This document shows positions 31,821 through 40,237 of a DNA stretch of 63,067 nucleotides, piece after piece (the first letter of the stretch is position 1; each line of letters opens with the position of its first letter). The stretch comes from Bacillota bacterium (GTDB lineage Bacteria; Bacillota; Limnochordia; Limnochordales; DUMU01), in contig DUMU01000032.1 in NCBI GenBank assembly GCA_012839805.1, positions 1-63,067 on the forward strand, in the 5' to 3' direction. Position numbers and translations under genes: made by a program. The notes below the pieces were generated by a model. It did not search any database. It saw only the letters and a list, made by a program, of their open reading frames with translations, and had not been told where the DNA came from.

Positions 31821-34337
31821 TTAGCCCCGCATGGCCTGCTGCAGCGCGGCGAGCACACGGTTCACCGAAGGAAGCTGCTCCTCTTCCCGAGCCGCAAGCG
31901 GCACGGGGATATCCCAACCTGCTACCAGCACCGGCGGTGCTTCCAGGAAATACAGAACCTCCTGGGCGGCCCGGCTGATGATCTCGCTGCCCAAGCCGGC
32001 GGTTCGCCAGGCCTCCTGAACCACCACCAGCCGCCCGGTCCTGCGCACCGACCCGAGCACCGTCTCCTCGTCCCAGGGTTTCAGGCTGCGAAGATCGATG
32101 ACTTCAGGCAGCGCCCAGCCTGCCCCGGCGGCCTGTTCGGCCGCCGCCAGCGCCGTATGGAGGGCTGCACCCCAGCTCACCACGGTAACGTCCGTGCCCG
32201 CCCGCACGATCCGTGCCTTGCCAATGGGCACGGTATACCACTCATCGGGAACTAACTGCTTCACCGCCCGGTAGACCCGCTTGGGTTCAAAGAAGATTAC
32301 CGGGTCGTCTTGTTCCAGCGCTGCCAGGAGCAGTCCTTTAGCGTCGTAGGGGGTGGCCGGTATCACGACCTGCAGCCCCGGCATGTGGGCGAAAAGGGCT
32401 TCGGGGGCTTCGGAATGGTGTTCAGGAGCACGCACCCCGCCGCCGTGGGGAATGCGGAGTACCACCGGCGCGCGGAAGCGACCTCGTGACCGGTTACGTA
32501 TCCGGGCCAGCTGGGTTACGATCTGGTCGAAAGCGAGATAGGCAAACCCCTCGAACTGGATCTCGGCCACGGGGCGCAGGGCCGCGCCCGCCGCCATGCC
32601 CAGCGCCGCACCGACGATCCCGGACTCGGCAAGCGGGGTATCGAGCACCCGGTTGGCCCCGAACTCCTGCCACAGCCCTTCCGTCACCCGGAATACCCCG
32701 CCGTTCCTGCCCACGTCCTGGCCCAAGATCACAACCCGGGGGTCACGGCGCATGGCCAAGCGCAGCGCGTCGTTGATCGCCTCCACCAGCGTCCGCTCCC
32801 GTGCGGGGCCGGGCCGGTCGCCTGCCCTGCCGTTTAGCCGGCCGTTTAGCCTGCTGCGGGAGTTTGCCGGTACCGGTCGCTCCGGTAGTCCCGTATGCCC
32901 CAGGAACCTGGAAGAGCCGGGCTGCTCAGCCTGGCGGGAGAGCCCGGGTCGCCCCCCGGCGTGCTCTTCCTGCTGTCGTACCAGGTAATCGGGCTTCCGG
33001 GCAAAAACGAAGTCGAAGATGTCCCGGCCGGCCTCCCGGCGAGCCTCCTCAGCAGCCTGTTCACCAGGCTCTTTCGGTGGGGCGACGCGACGCGCATACT
33101 CTTCGGCCGCTGCCACCTCTCTCTGAACCTCCCGCTGCGCCTCCTCCCTCGCTGCTTCTTCGTCGGCGTCGGACCAGAGCTTCTGGGCTTCAAGGAAGCG
33201 CCGCAACCGCAGGATCGGATCCCGCTCTTCCCGCCATACCCGTTCCTCTTCTGAACTGCGGTATCGCCGGGGATCATCCGCGGTCGTATGCGGCCCCAGG
33301 CGGTAGGTCACCGCCTCGATCAGGGTCGGGCCCTGGCCGGCCCGAGCCCGTTCCAGCGCCCGGCGGACGGCGGCATAGACTGCGAAAACGTCGTTGCCGT
33401 CTACCAGTTCGCCGGGGAAACCGTAGGCCAGCGCTTTCTGGGCCAGGGTGGGGCTCGCGGTTTGGCGGGAGCAGGCCATGCTGATGGCGTATTGGTTGTT
33501 CTGGCAAAAGAACACCACCGGAGCGCGGTAGACACCGGCGAAGTTCAGCGCCTCGTGGAAGTCGCCCTCCGAAGTCGCTCCGTCGCCGAAGTAGACCAGG
33601 ACCACCGGTGACCCGAACTCCGACTCACGCTCACGCCGCCCCCCCTGCTCCTGGCCGAGCTCTAACTCGTGCCCGGCCCCCAGCTCCCGCCCGAGCTCGA
33701 GCCCGCGCCCCACGTCCAGCCCCAGCTCCCGCCGGAGTTTAAGCCCGATGGCGGCACCAACCGCGTGGGGGATCTGGTCGCCGATGGAGACCGCCATGCT
33801 GAAGACGTTCACTCCTGATGGAATGCGGTTACCCTCTTCGTGGCCCATCCAATAAAGCAGGTTGTATCTCAAAGGCAGCCCGTGGATGCGAACGGCCAGC
33901 GGTTCACGAAAAGAAGGAAAGAGCCAGTCATCCCGGCGGAGCGCGTAGGCGCTCCCGGCCTGCGCCGCTTCCTGCCCGAGCAGCGGTGGATACGTCCCCA
34001 TTCTACCCTGGCGCTGCAGGTTGATCGCCTTCTGGTCGAAAAGCCGCCCGAGCAACATGAACCGGTAAAGCTGCCGCCAGTCCTCGGGCTCGAGTTCCTC
34101 AGGCAGCTGCCCTACGAGCTCCCCCGCCGGGCTCAGCACTTGCCCGAATCCCCGGCCTGCGAAGTGCCCTGCTTCCGCACCGTTCATCCAGCCGGTGCCA
34201 GCCTCATTCCCGGCGGCGGCCGCACTCCCCGCATCCGCTGCTACACTCCTGGTGCTGAGCGTACTTCCACCGTGTCCGGCCTGACCGGTTGACGCGCGTG
34301 TTCCATCCCCGCCCGGCCCCACGCTATCCGTCGCCAT
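31821..34337 (-). CDS. Fused E1 alpha-beta subunit of a pyruvate/2-oxoacid dehydrogenase
   Basis: An 838-residue thiamine-diphosphate enzyme. The alpha part (residues ~65-440) has GTYPPLLGQEAAQAGSAYAL, the ThDP motif GDGATSEGDFHEALNFAG...NN, and GPHTTADDPRRYRS. The beta part (~500-838) has LVEAINDALRLAMRRDPRV, ILGQDVGRNGGVFRVTEGL, LAESGIVGAALGMAAG and PHGGGVRAPEHHSEAPEALF. A charged/Arg-rich linker at ~440-500 joins them. A Gly/Leu/Glu-repeat insert at ~205-240 precedes the ThDP motif. An Ala/Gly-rich leader covers the first ~55 residues. ATG34337 is the start nearest to GGGGGTGAGAGA, but the frame is open to 34598, so the true start is unsure. E1 alpha and beta are usually separate; no E3 gene lies nearby. 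Confidence 0.9.
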   Translation of the reverse strand: MATDSVGPGGDGTRASTGQAGHGGSTLSTRSVAADAGSAAAAGNEAGTGWMNGAEAGHFAGRGFGQVLSPAGELVGQLPEELEPEDWRQLYRFMLLGRLFDQKAINLQRQGRMGTYPPLLGQEAAQAGSAYALRRDDWLFPSFREPLAVRIHGLPLRYNLLYWMGHEEGNRIPSGVNVFSMAVSIGDQIPHAVGAAIGLKLRRELGLDVGRGLELGRELGAGHELELGQEQGGRRERESEFGSPVVLVYFGDGATSEGDFHEALNFAGVYRAPVVFFCQNNQYAISMACSRQTASPTLAQKALAYGFPGELVDGNDVFAVYAAVRRALERARAGQGPTLIEAVTYRLGPHTTADDPRRYRSSEEERVWREERDPILRLRRFLEAQKLWSDADEEAAREEAQREVQREVAAAEEYARRVAPPKEPGEQAAEEARREAGRDIFDFVFARKPDYLVRQQEEHAGGRPGLSRQAEQPGSSRFLGHTGLPERPVPANSRSRLNGRLNGRAGDRPGPARERTLVEAINDALRLAMRRDPRVVILGQDVGRNGGVFRVTEGLWQEFGANRVLDTPLAESGIVGAALGMAAGAALRPVAEIQFEGFAYLAFDQIVTQLARIRNRSRGRFRAPVVLRIPHGGGVRAPEHHSEAPEALFAHMPGLQVVIPATPYDAKGLLLAALEQDDPVIFFEPKRVYRAVKQLVPDEWYTVPIGKARIVRAGTDVTVVSWGAALHTALAAAEQAAGAGWALPEVIDLRSLKPWDEETVLGSVRRTGRLVVVQEAWRTAGLGSEIISRAAQEVLYFLEAPPVLVAGWDIPVPLAAREEEQLPSVNRVLAALQQAMRG

Positions 34338-34478
34338 TCTCTCACCCCCGGCCTTTATGACCAGGTAATAAACCCAGCTGCCAACTTGCTCCGCCATCAT
34401 TCTACTGCTCCCGACGCCGGGGGAAGAAGACCTGATCACATTCTCGCTAATTTTTTGTCTCTTTGGCCGGCACTCCTC

Positions 34479-34508
34479 GTTGAGGTATGCCACGTTGAGG
34501 TATGCCAC
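34479..34508. repeat. Direct repeat of 15 bp
   Basis: GTTGAGGTATGCCAC occurs twice head to tail in the leader of the E1 gene. It may be a regulator site or a simple duplication. Confidence 0.6.
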
Positions 34509-34650
34509 GCGCTCTTCTTCGCCCTCTTCTCCGCACCGGGGCTCGCTGGTGCATTTTGCACCATCACCTGGCGGTTTCGATGGTGAAACATGCGCCATCG
34601 ACCTGACCGCGGCCCCCGCGACCTCCGCAGCGCATGCCCACCGGCGAAGC

Positions 34651-36105
34651 TCACTTCATCTTCCGGATGATGGCCGACCAGGCCTCGTCAATGTCGGCTA
34701 GTGCCTGCGGCACGCTCTTGCGGTTGCCCCACATATCGGCGAAGATCGGGATCATCACCCGGTCAAAGTCCGGCCAGCCGTGGATCACGTGGTCCACCGA
34801 CTCCCGGCCGTACCGCTGTGCTCCCTCCATGGCAGCCAGTACCTGCTGAGCCGTCATCGTACCCGACAGAGTCGCCAGTTTGCGGATATAGTTCACCAGC
34901 GCCGATTTGCGCGCCGGCGGCAGGAAGATCATGTCGGAAAAGCTCGTCATCACTTCTTTACTGGTTACGAACTTGACGAACTTCCAGGCCGCCTCTTTGT
35001 TCTTAGTCGCGCTGGAGATCATCCACGGGTCGGTGTAAATGATGGTGGCCGGGTCGACCGATGCTCCTCGCGGTACCGGCGCCATACCCCAGCTGAAGCT
35101 CCTTTTCTCTTCCCGCCCGAGCAGCCCCCAGGGCCCTGCCCCCAGCATCAGCCCTGCCTGCCCGTTGTAGAAGTATTGCGACGGGCTGATAGCCCCTTCG
35201 GGGTTGGGAGCTACCTTATGCTTCCATACGAGGTCCACCGCACTCTGGTAGGCCTTAACGTTTTCCGGCGAGTTGATGGTGGTCCGGTTGGGCTTCCCGG
35301 TCCGGTAGGTTTCTTCGTCGAACCAGTCGCCACCGAACATCCAGGGGTAAGCCACATCCATAATGCTCCAGTGAACGGCGCTCACTCCCGCCTGCTTGAG
35401 CTGCCCGTCCGCCCCCGGAATCGTCATCTTCTGGGCGAACTGGAGCATCCTGTCCCACGTCCAGGAACGATCATCCCAGCTCAGCGGCGGCCTCGGCAAC
35501 CCTGCCTGGTCGATTAGCCCGGTGTTATAGAAAACGAAACTCCCCGCGCTTATGAACGGAATTCCCCAGATATGCTTGCCGTCCTGGTACGCCCGCCAGG
35601 CAGCCGGCATGAAGTCCTCAATCTGGAGTTCTTCCTTGTCTCGAGCCACCAGGGGAGCGAGGTCGAGCAGCCATCCGTTCTCCACGTAAGTACGCACTGC
35701 TCCGCCCTCGTCCCAGACATCAGGAGGGTTACCCGTGGCCCACAAGGTGAACAGTTTGTCCCGATAGGTACTTCCGGCACTGGTGATAACCTCGACGTCA
35801 ATGTCGGGGTTTTTCCGTTCAAAGTCCTGAACCACCTGTTCATACCACTTGACCTTCATGGGGTTGCCGGCGTCGACATACAGGGTGATCTTGGTCTTCG
35901 CCGCCACCGTTGCGCCCGCCCCCGGAATCCCCATCGCCGGCCCCAAGAGACTCGATATAACGGCGGTGGCCACGGCTACGACTACGGCAACTCCCCGCCC
36001 TGCAAACCCCACGCCACGCTTTCGATGACCCGCCCGGCATCTTAGCACCCTTTCGCCGCCGGCCGCTTCCAGCACCATGTTGCCATCCGCTCCTTCCAGT
36101 ACCAT
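34651..36105 (-). CDS. Family 1 extracellular sugar-binding protein (orphan)
   Basis: A 484-residue secreted SBP. A hydrophobic leader at residues ~35-65 (GRGVAVVVAVATAVISSLLG) precedes the mature start KTKITLYVDAGNPMKVKWYE. WATGNPPDVWDEGGAVRTYV, HIWGIPFISAGSFVFYN and YNGQAGLMLGAGPWG are family 1 landmarks. The annotated ATG36105 has no obvious ribosome-binding site; ATG36078 lies behind GGAAGGAG and may be the real start. No transporter partner is adjacent. A 678-bp gap precedes it, longer than any other inter-gene space inside the window. Confidence 0.87.
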   Translation of the reverse strand: MVLEGADGNMVLEAAGGERVLRCRAGHRKRGVGFAGRGVAVVVAVATAVISSLLGPAMGIPGAGATVAAKTKITLYVDAGNPMKVKWYEQVVQDFERKNPDIDVEVITSAGSTYRDKLFTLWATGNPPDVWDEGGAVRTYVENGWLLDLAPLVARDKEELQIEDFMPAAWRAYQDGKHIWGIPFISAGSFVFYNTGLIDQAGLPRPPLSWDDRSWTWDRMLQFAQKMTIPGADGQLKQAGVSAVHWSIMDVAYPWMFGGDWFDEETYRTGKPNRTTINSPENVKAYQSAVDLVWKHKVAPNPEGAISPSQYFYNGQAGLMLGAGPWGLLGREEKRSFSWGMAPVPRGASVDPATIIYTDPWMISSATKNKEAAWKFVKFVTSKEVMTSFSDMIFLPPARKSALVNYIRKLATLSGTMTAQQVLAAMEGAQRYGRESVDHVIHGWPDFDRVMIPIFADMWGNRKSVPQALADIDEAWSAIIRKMK

Positions 36106-36783
36106 CTCGACGTTGGCCCCTTTCCCCCGTTACGGCCGCAGAGTGCCCGCACCCTCCTCCTCGCTTTCCCCGCCGGCCCGCCGGCGCGGCCTGCCGAACC
36201 CGTGACGGGGGATCGGAACTATGCTCCACCATTCTTTTCGCCGCGCCCTCCCGATCTCCTGTTCCGCCTCCATCTTCCCGTGGTGGCACGGGCGGTCGAC
36301 GGCCCGTTTCCGGTCCCCTGGCACAGGTCATACGAGCCGTGCAGCGCGGGTCCTCCGCTGTGTACGCCGGCAGATCGAGGGACATCCAACGAACAGCGAA
36401 CGGCCGGCACCTGCGCAGCATCATCAAAACCGCGCAGACGTGCCGGCCCGGGTAGGTGGGGCGACCGTGGGTGTTGGCCCTGTCCGGGCCAGGTTGGGGT
36501 GAGCGACCGGTGCCGGGCTGGTAGCACCTGCTGCTACACGCCCCCTAATTGCTTCTCGGCCGTGTTGGGGGGAGGCCGACGGTTCGCCCCGGCCATTCTA
36601 TGCTTCCACCCAGGAGAGGGGATTCCTGCCTGCTTCGCTACCGGTGCGTTTCGAAGGCGGCGAGTCGTTCCGGCCCCAACCGGGGCCGGGCAAGTCCAGG
36701 ATCATTCACGTTCAATTTGGGTCGAAATTCCTCGTTTTTCGTACCACCGCGCCACCAGTGATTCGGCAACCCCTTAACCACCC
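36106..36783. other. Long gene-free interval ahead of the orphan SBP gene
   Basis: No recognised gene in 678 bases. Open frames on both strands (for example 36202-36777 +) have compositions unlike proteins and no recognisable motif. The interval includes one perfect hairpin (36670-36689). It could be a regulatory leader of the minus-strand SBP or a decayed gene. Confidence 0.45.
36670..36689. terminator. Perfect 8-bp hairpin after dUTPase
   Basis: CCGGCCCC and GGGGCCGG enclose a four-base loop, about 95 bp beyond the dUTPase stop. It may end the dUTPase operon; no T-run is present. Confidence 0.35.
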
Positions 36784-37293
36784 CTACCGGCCGGTGCTGC
36801 CGATTCCGCCCTGGCGCCGGCTCAGGGTGGACGCCTTCTCGGCTGCCAACTCTGCTTCCGCATCAACTCGCCGGAAAGGCTGGAAGATCGCCTGCGCGAC
36901 CCGTTCACCCTTTTGAACCGTGAACGCCTTTTTCCCCGTATTCACGACTCCAATCATGATGTGACCGTCGTTTTCCGGATTGCCATAGTAGTCGGAGTCG
37001 ATGATGCCGACGCCATTTACCAGCGCGAGCCCGTGGCGAAAGGCCAGGCTGCTACGGATGTAGATGCCGAGGAATTCATCCTCCGGCATGAACGCCTTAA
37101 GACCCGTGGGGATAACCGCCCGTTCCCCCGGGGGTATGGTCACCGTCTCGGCCGCCTCCAGGTCATACCCGGCCGACCCCGGTGTCCGGCGCTCGGGCAA
37201 CCGGATCCCCTTCCCCTCCCAGCCCTTAGCGATGGCGAAGCCCCGCCGGCCCTCGCCGGAATAGCCCGCTCCCTGCTCCGCTCCCTGCTGCAT
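36784..37293 (-). CDS. dut: dUTP diphosphatase
   Basis: A 169-residue enzyme that hydrolyses dUTP to dUMP and pyrophosphate, keeping uracil out of DNA. LPERRTPGSAGYDLEA (motif 1), IYIRSSLAFRHGLAL (motif 2), VNGVGIIDSDYYGN (motif 3) and KGERVAQAIFQP (motif 4) are in the normal order. The start ATG37293 is chosen because AGAGGAGG stands just upstream; the frame is open to 37491, but that part overlaps the DUF134 gene. Length fits the trimeric family. It lies 23 bp after DUF134 and is probably cotranscribed with it. Confidence 0.92.
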   Translation of the reverse strand: MQQGAEQGAGYSGEGRRGFAIAKGWEGKGIRLPERRTPGSAGYDLEAAETVTIPPGERAVIPTGLKAFMPEDEFLGIYIRSSLAFRHGLALVNGVGIIDSDYYGNPENDGHIMIGVVNTGKKAFTVQKGERVAQAIFQPFRRVDAEAELAAEKASTLSRRQGGIGSTGR

Positions 37294-37316
37294 GCTTGTC
37301 CTCCTCTGAATCATGC

Positions 37317-37862
37317 TCAACCGTCCTGTCGATCCCCGTCGCCCTTCACTAAGTCCTCGCCCGCTGCCGCCCCTCCCAGTTCCCTGGCGCCCGCCGGTTC
37401 GATCCGCCGGCTGCCACAGTGGCGGCAACGGCGAACTTCGCTCCAGCCTGCGCCCATCTTTCCCAAGCCACCGCCCCTGCCCCGTCCCCAACCCGGCCCC
37501 CTGCCTCCAGGCCGGGCCTCATCGGAAACGGCGAAAAGGTGGCCACACTCACGACACCGGAAAGCTTCCTCTCGTCGAACGAAAGGCCCACCACCGATCC
37601 GGATGGCTTTCCCCTGCACCAGCGCCTCGGCCACCTTGGCCCGCGCCGCCACCAGCACCCGCCGGAAGGTGGTCCTGGCCACCCCCATGCGGGCCGCCGC
37701 CTCTTCCTGCTCGAGCCCCTCCAGATCCTTGAGACGGATGGCTTCCAGTTCATCCAGGCTCAGCTCTATCTCCTCCAGGTTGGGACGGGGCACGCCGGCC
37801 GGTTTGAAGAAGGTAACGGCCGGAACGTAGTCCACGATGCGGCGAATCGGCGGACGGGGCAT
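37317..37862 (-). CDS. DUF134-family predicted DNA-binding protein with zinc ribbon
   Basis: A 181-residue protein. The first ~90 residues match the DUF134 family: VPAVTFFKPAGVPRPNLEEI, then the helix-turn-helix LDELEAIRLKDLEGLEQEEAAARMGVARTTFRRVL. Residues ~105-155 carry two Cys pairs (CRECG and CRHCG), which look like a zinc ribbon, interrupted by a Gly/Arg-rich stretch (GRGPGWGRGRGGGLGKMGAG). ATG37862 follows AGGAGGCGAC. DUF134 proteins are common in anaerobic bacteria and archaea and their targets are unknown. It heads a short operon with dUTPase. Confidence 0.85.
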   Translation of the reverse strand: MPRPPIRRIVDYVPAVTFFKPAGVPRPNLEEIELSLDELEAIRLKDLEGLEQEEAAARMGVARTTFRRVLVAARAKVAEALVQGKAIRIGGGPFVRREEAFRCRECGHLFAVSDEARPGGRGPGWGRGRGGGLGKMGAGWSEVRRCRHCGSRRIEPAGARELGGAAAGEDLVKGDGDRQDG

Positions 37863-37934
37863 GGGCGTCGCCTCCTGTCGGAATCATACGGAATCATACG
37901 CCATGGTGCCCCGCCCGCCAAGCGGCGGGTGGGC

Positions 37935-38399
37935 TCAGCGGCCCAGCTCGCTTAGCATGGTGATCAGGGTCCGGGCATGGCCATATTCGTCACCCAGGAT
38001 AGAGAGGAGGATAAGTCTCTTCTCCGTGCTAGGTGAAAGTCGCGCTAGCACCGCGTAATCGCAGACGGCGTCCAGTTCGTCACGCACGGCCTCTTCGGCC
38101 ATGCGCCGGAAGCGTGACGGGTCGGCCTGGGGTGGCGGCGCCGTTCGCCTCCACCACGTACCCGTTGCCCGGCTGTGCAGCTCCTCCCCCAGTTCCTCGA
38201 GATCCTCCCATCCTCCCTCTTCCTCTGCCAGGATGGTCGCCAGAATCCGGGCATGGTTGTACTCGTCCTCGGCGATACTGGCTACTATCAGACTGAGCTC
38301 TCTACTGGGAGCAATGCCCGCCATCTGGTTATACATTGCGTTTGCCTGTAACTCGTCTTGCCGGGCCGCCGCCACCCTATCCAAAAACTCGTTTGCCAT
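37935..38399 (-). CDS. Ferritin-like di-iron domain protein
   Basis: A 154-residue helical protein with two similar halves. Each half has a carboxylate helix and an ExxH-type iron motif: EDEYNHARILATIL near residue 45 and GDEYGHARTLITML near 140. Earlier helix glutamates include those in AARQDELQANAMYNQM and AVRDELDAVCDYAVL. This agrees with a rubrerythrin/ferritin-like fold, possibly for iron or peroxide handling; no rubredoxin domain is present. It precedes the DUF134 gene by 72 bp, where two GGAATCATAC copies and a CCCGCC/GGCGGG hairpin (37914-37929) occur. Confidence 0.75.
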   Translation of the reverse strand: MANEFLDRVAAARQDELQANAMYNQMAGIAPSRELSLIVASIAEDEYNHARILATILAEEEGGWEDLEELGEELHSRATGTWWRRTAPPPQADPSRFRRMAEEAVRDELDAVCDYAVLARLSPSTEKRLILLSILGDEYGHARTLITMLSELGR

Positions 38400-38580
38400 G
38401 CCATCACCCCCGTAACTTAGAAGGCAGTTCAGCCGTACGTCTTTGCGTGCCCCCTTCCGTACATCCTATGGAAGCCGCCCCCTGGCGGAGCAGGAACGCG
38501 TTCCTGTTGGATGGCGGTCACTTGGCGGCCCAACGTTCGCCGCCTGGCACGGTGCAAGGCTGGTCCGCGGGCAGCCGGAC

Positions 38581-38588
38581 TGCTATAC
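38581..38588 (+). promoter_or_regulatory. Extended -10 promoter element upstream of proS
   Basis: TGCTATACT is an extended -10 match about 90 bp before the proS start, with no good -35. No T-box leader motif was found in this 280-bp interval. Confidence 0.4.
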
Positions 38589-38615
38589 TACGGCAAGAAA
38601 CCGCACGCCGGAAGC

Positions 38616-38672
38616 TTCGAACCGAAAGCTGAAGGCTGAAAGGTGAAAGCTGAAAGGCGAAAGGTGAGAGGT
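38616..38672 (+). repeat. Purine-rich short repeats in the proS leader
   Basis: Seven or so variants of GAAAGSTGAAGG stand in tandem immediately upstream of the proS start. The final AGGTGAGAGG serves as ribosome-binding site. Confidence 0.7.
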
Positions 38673-38679
38673 GCGCGAG

Positions 38680-40212
38680 ATGGCCAAAGAGGCGGTCTTG
38701 GAGATAACGCCGCAATCCCGGGACTTTTCCCGCTGGTATATCGACGTCATCCGCAAGGCGGACCTGATGGACTACGCGCCCGTGCGGGGCTGCATCGTCT
38801 TCAAACCTGACGGCTTCGAGCTGTGGGAGCGGTGTCAAGCGGGGTTGGACCGGCGGTTCAAGGAAACGGGGCACCGGAACGCGTACTTCCCTACCTTGAT
38901 TCCCGCCAGCTTCTTCGAAAAGGAAAAAGAGCACGTAGAGGGCTTCAACCCGGAGCTTCCCTGGGTAACGGAAGTGGGGGGCGAAAGGCTCGAGGAACCA
39001 CTGGCGCTCCGTCCGACCTCGGAGACGGTCATCGGGTACATGTATTCGCAGTGGATTCATTCCTACCGCGACCTGCCGGTTCTCATCAACCAGTGGGCCA
39101 ACGTTTTCCGCTGGGAGAAGCGCACGCTGCCGTTCTTGCGCACCTCGGAGTTCCTCTGGCAGGAAGGGCATACCGCTCACGCCACCGAGGAGGAGGCCAG
39201 GGCGGAAGTGATGCGCATGCTCGACGTTTATACGGACTTCGTTGAGAACGACCTGTCGATCCCGGTATACCGGGGCCAGAAGACGCCGAGCGAGAAGTTC
39301 GCCGGGGCGGTGGAGACCTACTCCCTCGAAGCGATGATGAAGGACGGCAAGGCCGTTCAGGCGGCTACCTCCCACTACCTCGGCACCAATTTCGCAGCCG
39401 GTTTCAACATCCGCTTCCTCGACCGGGACAACGAGTTGAAGCTGGTTCACACGACGTCGTGGGGCGCCTCCACGCGCCTTCTCGGCTGTATCGTTATGGT
39501 GCATGGTGACGACCGGGGACTCGCGCTGCCGCCGCTCATCGCCCCCACGCAGGTGATCCTGATCCCCATTGGAGGGCCGAAGGATAGAGAGCGGGTGGTA
39601 GCAGAAGCCCGCATGATCTTGGCTGAACTGCAGGCAGCCGGTATCCGCGCCCGCCTCGACGATCGGGAGGAGTTTCGGCCGGGGTGGAAGTTCAACGAGT
39701 ATGAGATGAGGGGCATACCGCTGCGGGTGGAGATCGGGCCCCGGGATCTAGATGCCGGCCAGGTCGTGCTCGCCCGGCGAGACACCCTGGAGAAGATGGC
39801 GGTCGCCCGGCCAGGGGTCGCCGGAGTGGTTAGGGAACTGCTTTCTGCCATCCAGCAGAATATGTTCCGCAAAGCCCAGACCTTCCAGGCAGAGCACAGC
39901 TTTAGTGCGGAGGACATGAAGGAGCTCGCCGAGATCGTCGGCACGACCGAGGCAGGCACGGAAGAGGAGACAGCAGGCGCCGGGGCGGGCGGCGAAGCGG
40001 GCGGTGAAGCGCGGAGCCGGATCGGCGGTTTTGCCCTGGCCGGCTGGTGCGGGCGGGGTGAGTGCGAAGCGAGGGTGAAGGAGGAGACCAAAGCGACGGC
40101 CCGGGTTATCCCCTTCGAGATCCCCTCCCACCTGCACCTGACACCACCCAAACGATGCGTTGCTTGCGGAGAGCCGGCCCGCTTCCCGGTCTGGTTCGCC
40201 CGGGCGTACTGA
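38680..40212 (+). CDS. proS: Prolyl-tRNA synthetase, archaeal/eukaryotic type
   Basis: A 510-residue class II enzyme that charges tRNA(Pro). Motif 1 and 2 regions (FKPDGFELWERCQAGLDRRF, ALRPTSETVIGYMYSQWIHS, VFRWEKRTLPFLRTSEFLWQ) and motif 3 (HTTSWGASTRLLGCIVMVHG) are followed by an anticodon-binding domain (QVILIPI onward). A C-terminal zinc-binding extension has Cys pairs in WCGRGEC and CVACGE, with the characteristic FARAY end. It lacks the bacterial editing insertion, as expected for this type. An Ala/Gly/Glu-rich insert (~residues 425-447) lies in the extension. ATG38680 is chosen nine bases after GAGAGG; GTG38671 is the alternative. Confidence 0.95.
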   Translation: MAKEAVLEITPQSRDFSRWYIDVIRKADLMDYAPVRGCIVFKPDGFELWERCQAGLDRRFKETGHRNAYFPTLIPASFFEKEKEHVEGFNPELPWVTEVGGERLEEPLALRPTSETVIGYMYSQWIHSYRDLPVLINQWANVFRWEKRTLPFLRTSEFLWQEGHTAHATEEEARAEVMRMLDVYTDFVENDLSIPVYRGQKTPSEKFAGAVETYSLEAMMKDGKAVQAATSHYLGTNFAAGFNIRFLDRDNELKLVHTTSWGASTRLLGCIVMVHGDDRGLALPPLIAPTQVILIPIGGPKDRERVVAEARMILAELQAAGIRARLDDREEFRPGWKFNEYEMRGIPLRVEIGPRDLDAGQVVLARRDTLEKMAVARPGVAGVVRELLSAIQQNMFRKAQTFQAEHSFSAEDMKELAEIVGTTEAGTEEETAGAGAGGEAGGEARSRIGGFALAGWCGRGECEARVKEETKATARVIPFEIPSHLHLTPPKRCVACGEPARFPVWFARAY

Positions 40213-40237
40213 TTGACCTTTCGGGCCCGGGGCAGGG

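Noticed and set aside
36202-36777. 191-codon plus-strand open frame in the gene-free interval
   Set aside because: Composition (many Arg, Pro, Cys) is not like a folded protein, and there is no ribosome-binding site.
38540-38600. T-box-like GGCTGGTCCGCGG before proS
   Set aside because: It differs from the GGTGGNACCGCG core and there is no specifier-stem context.
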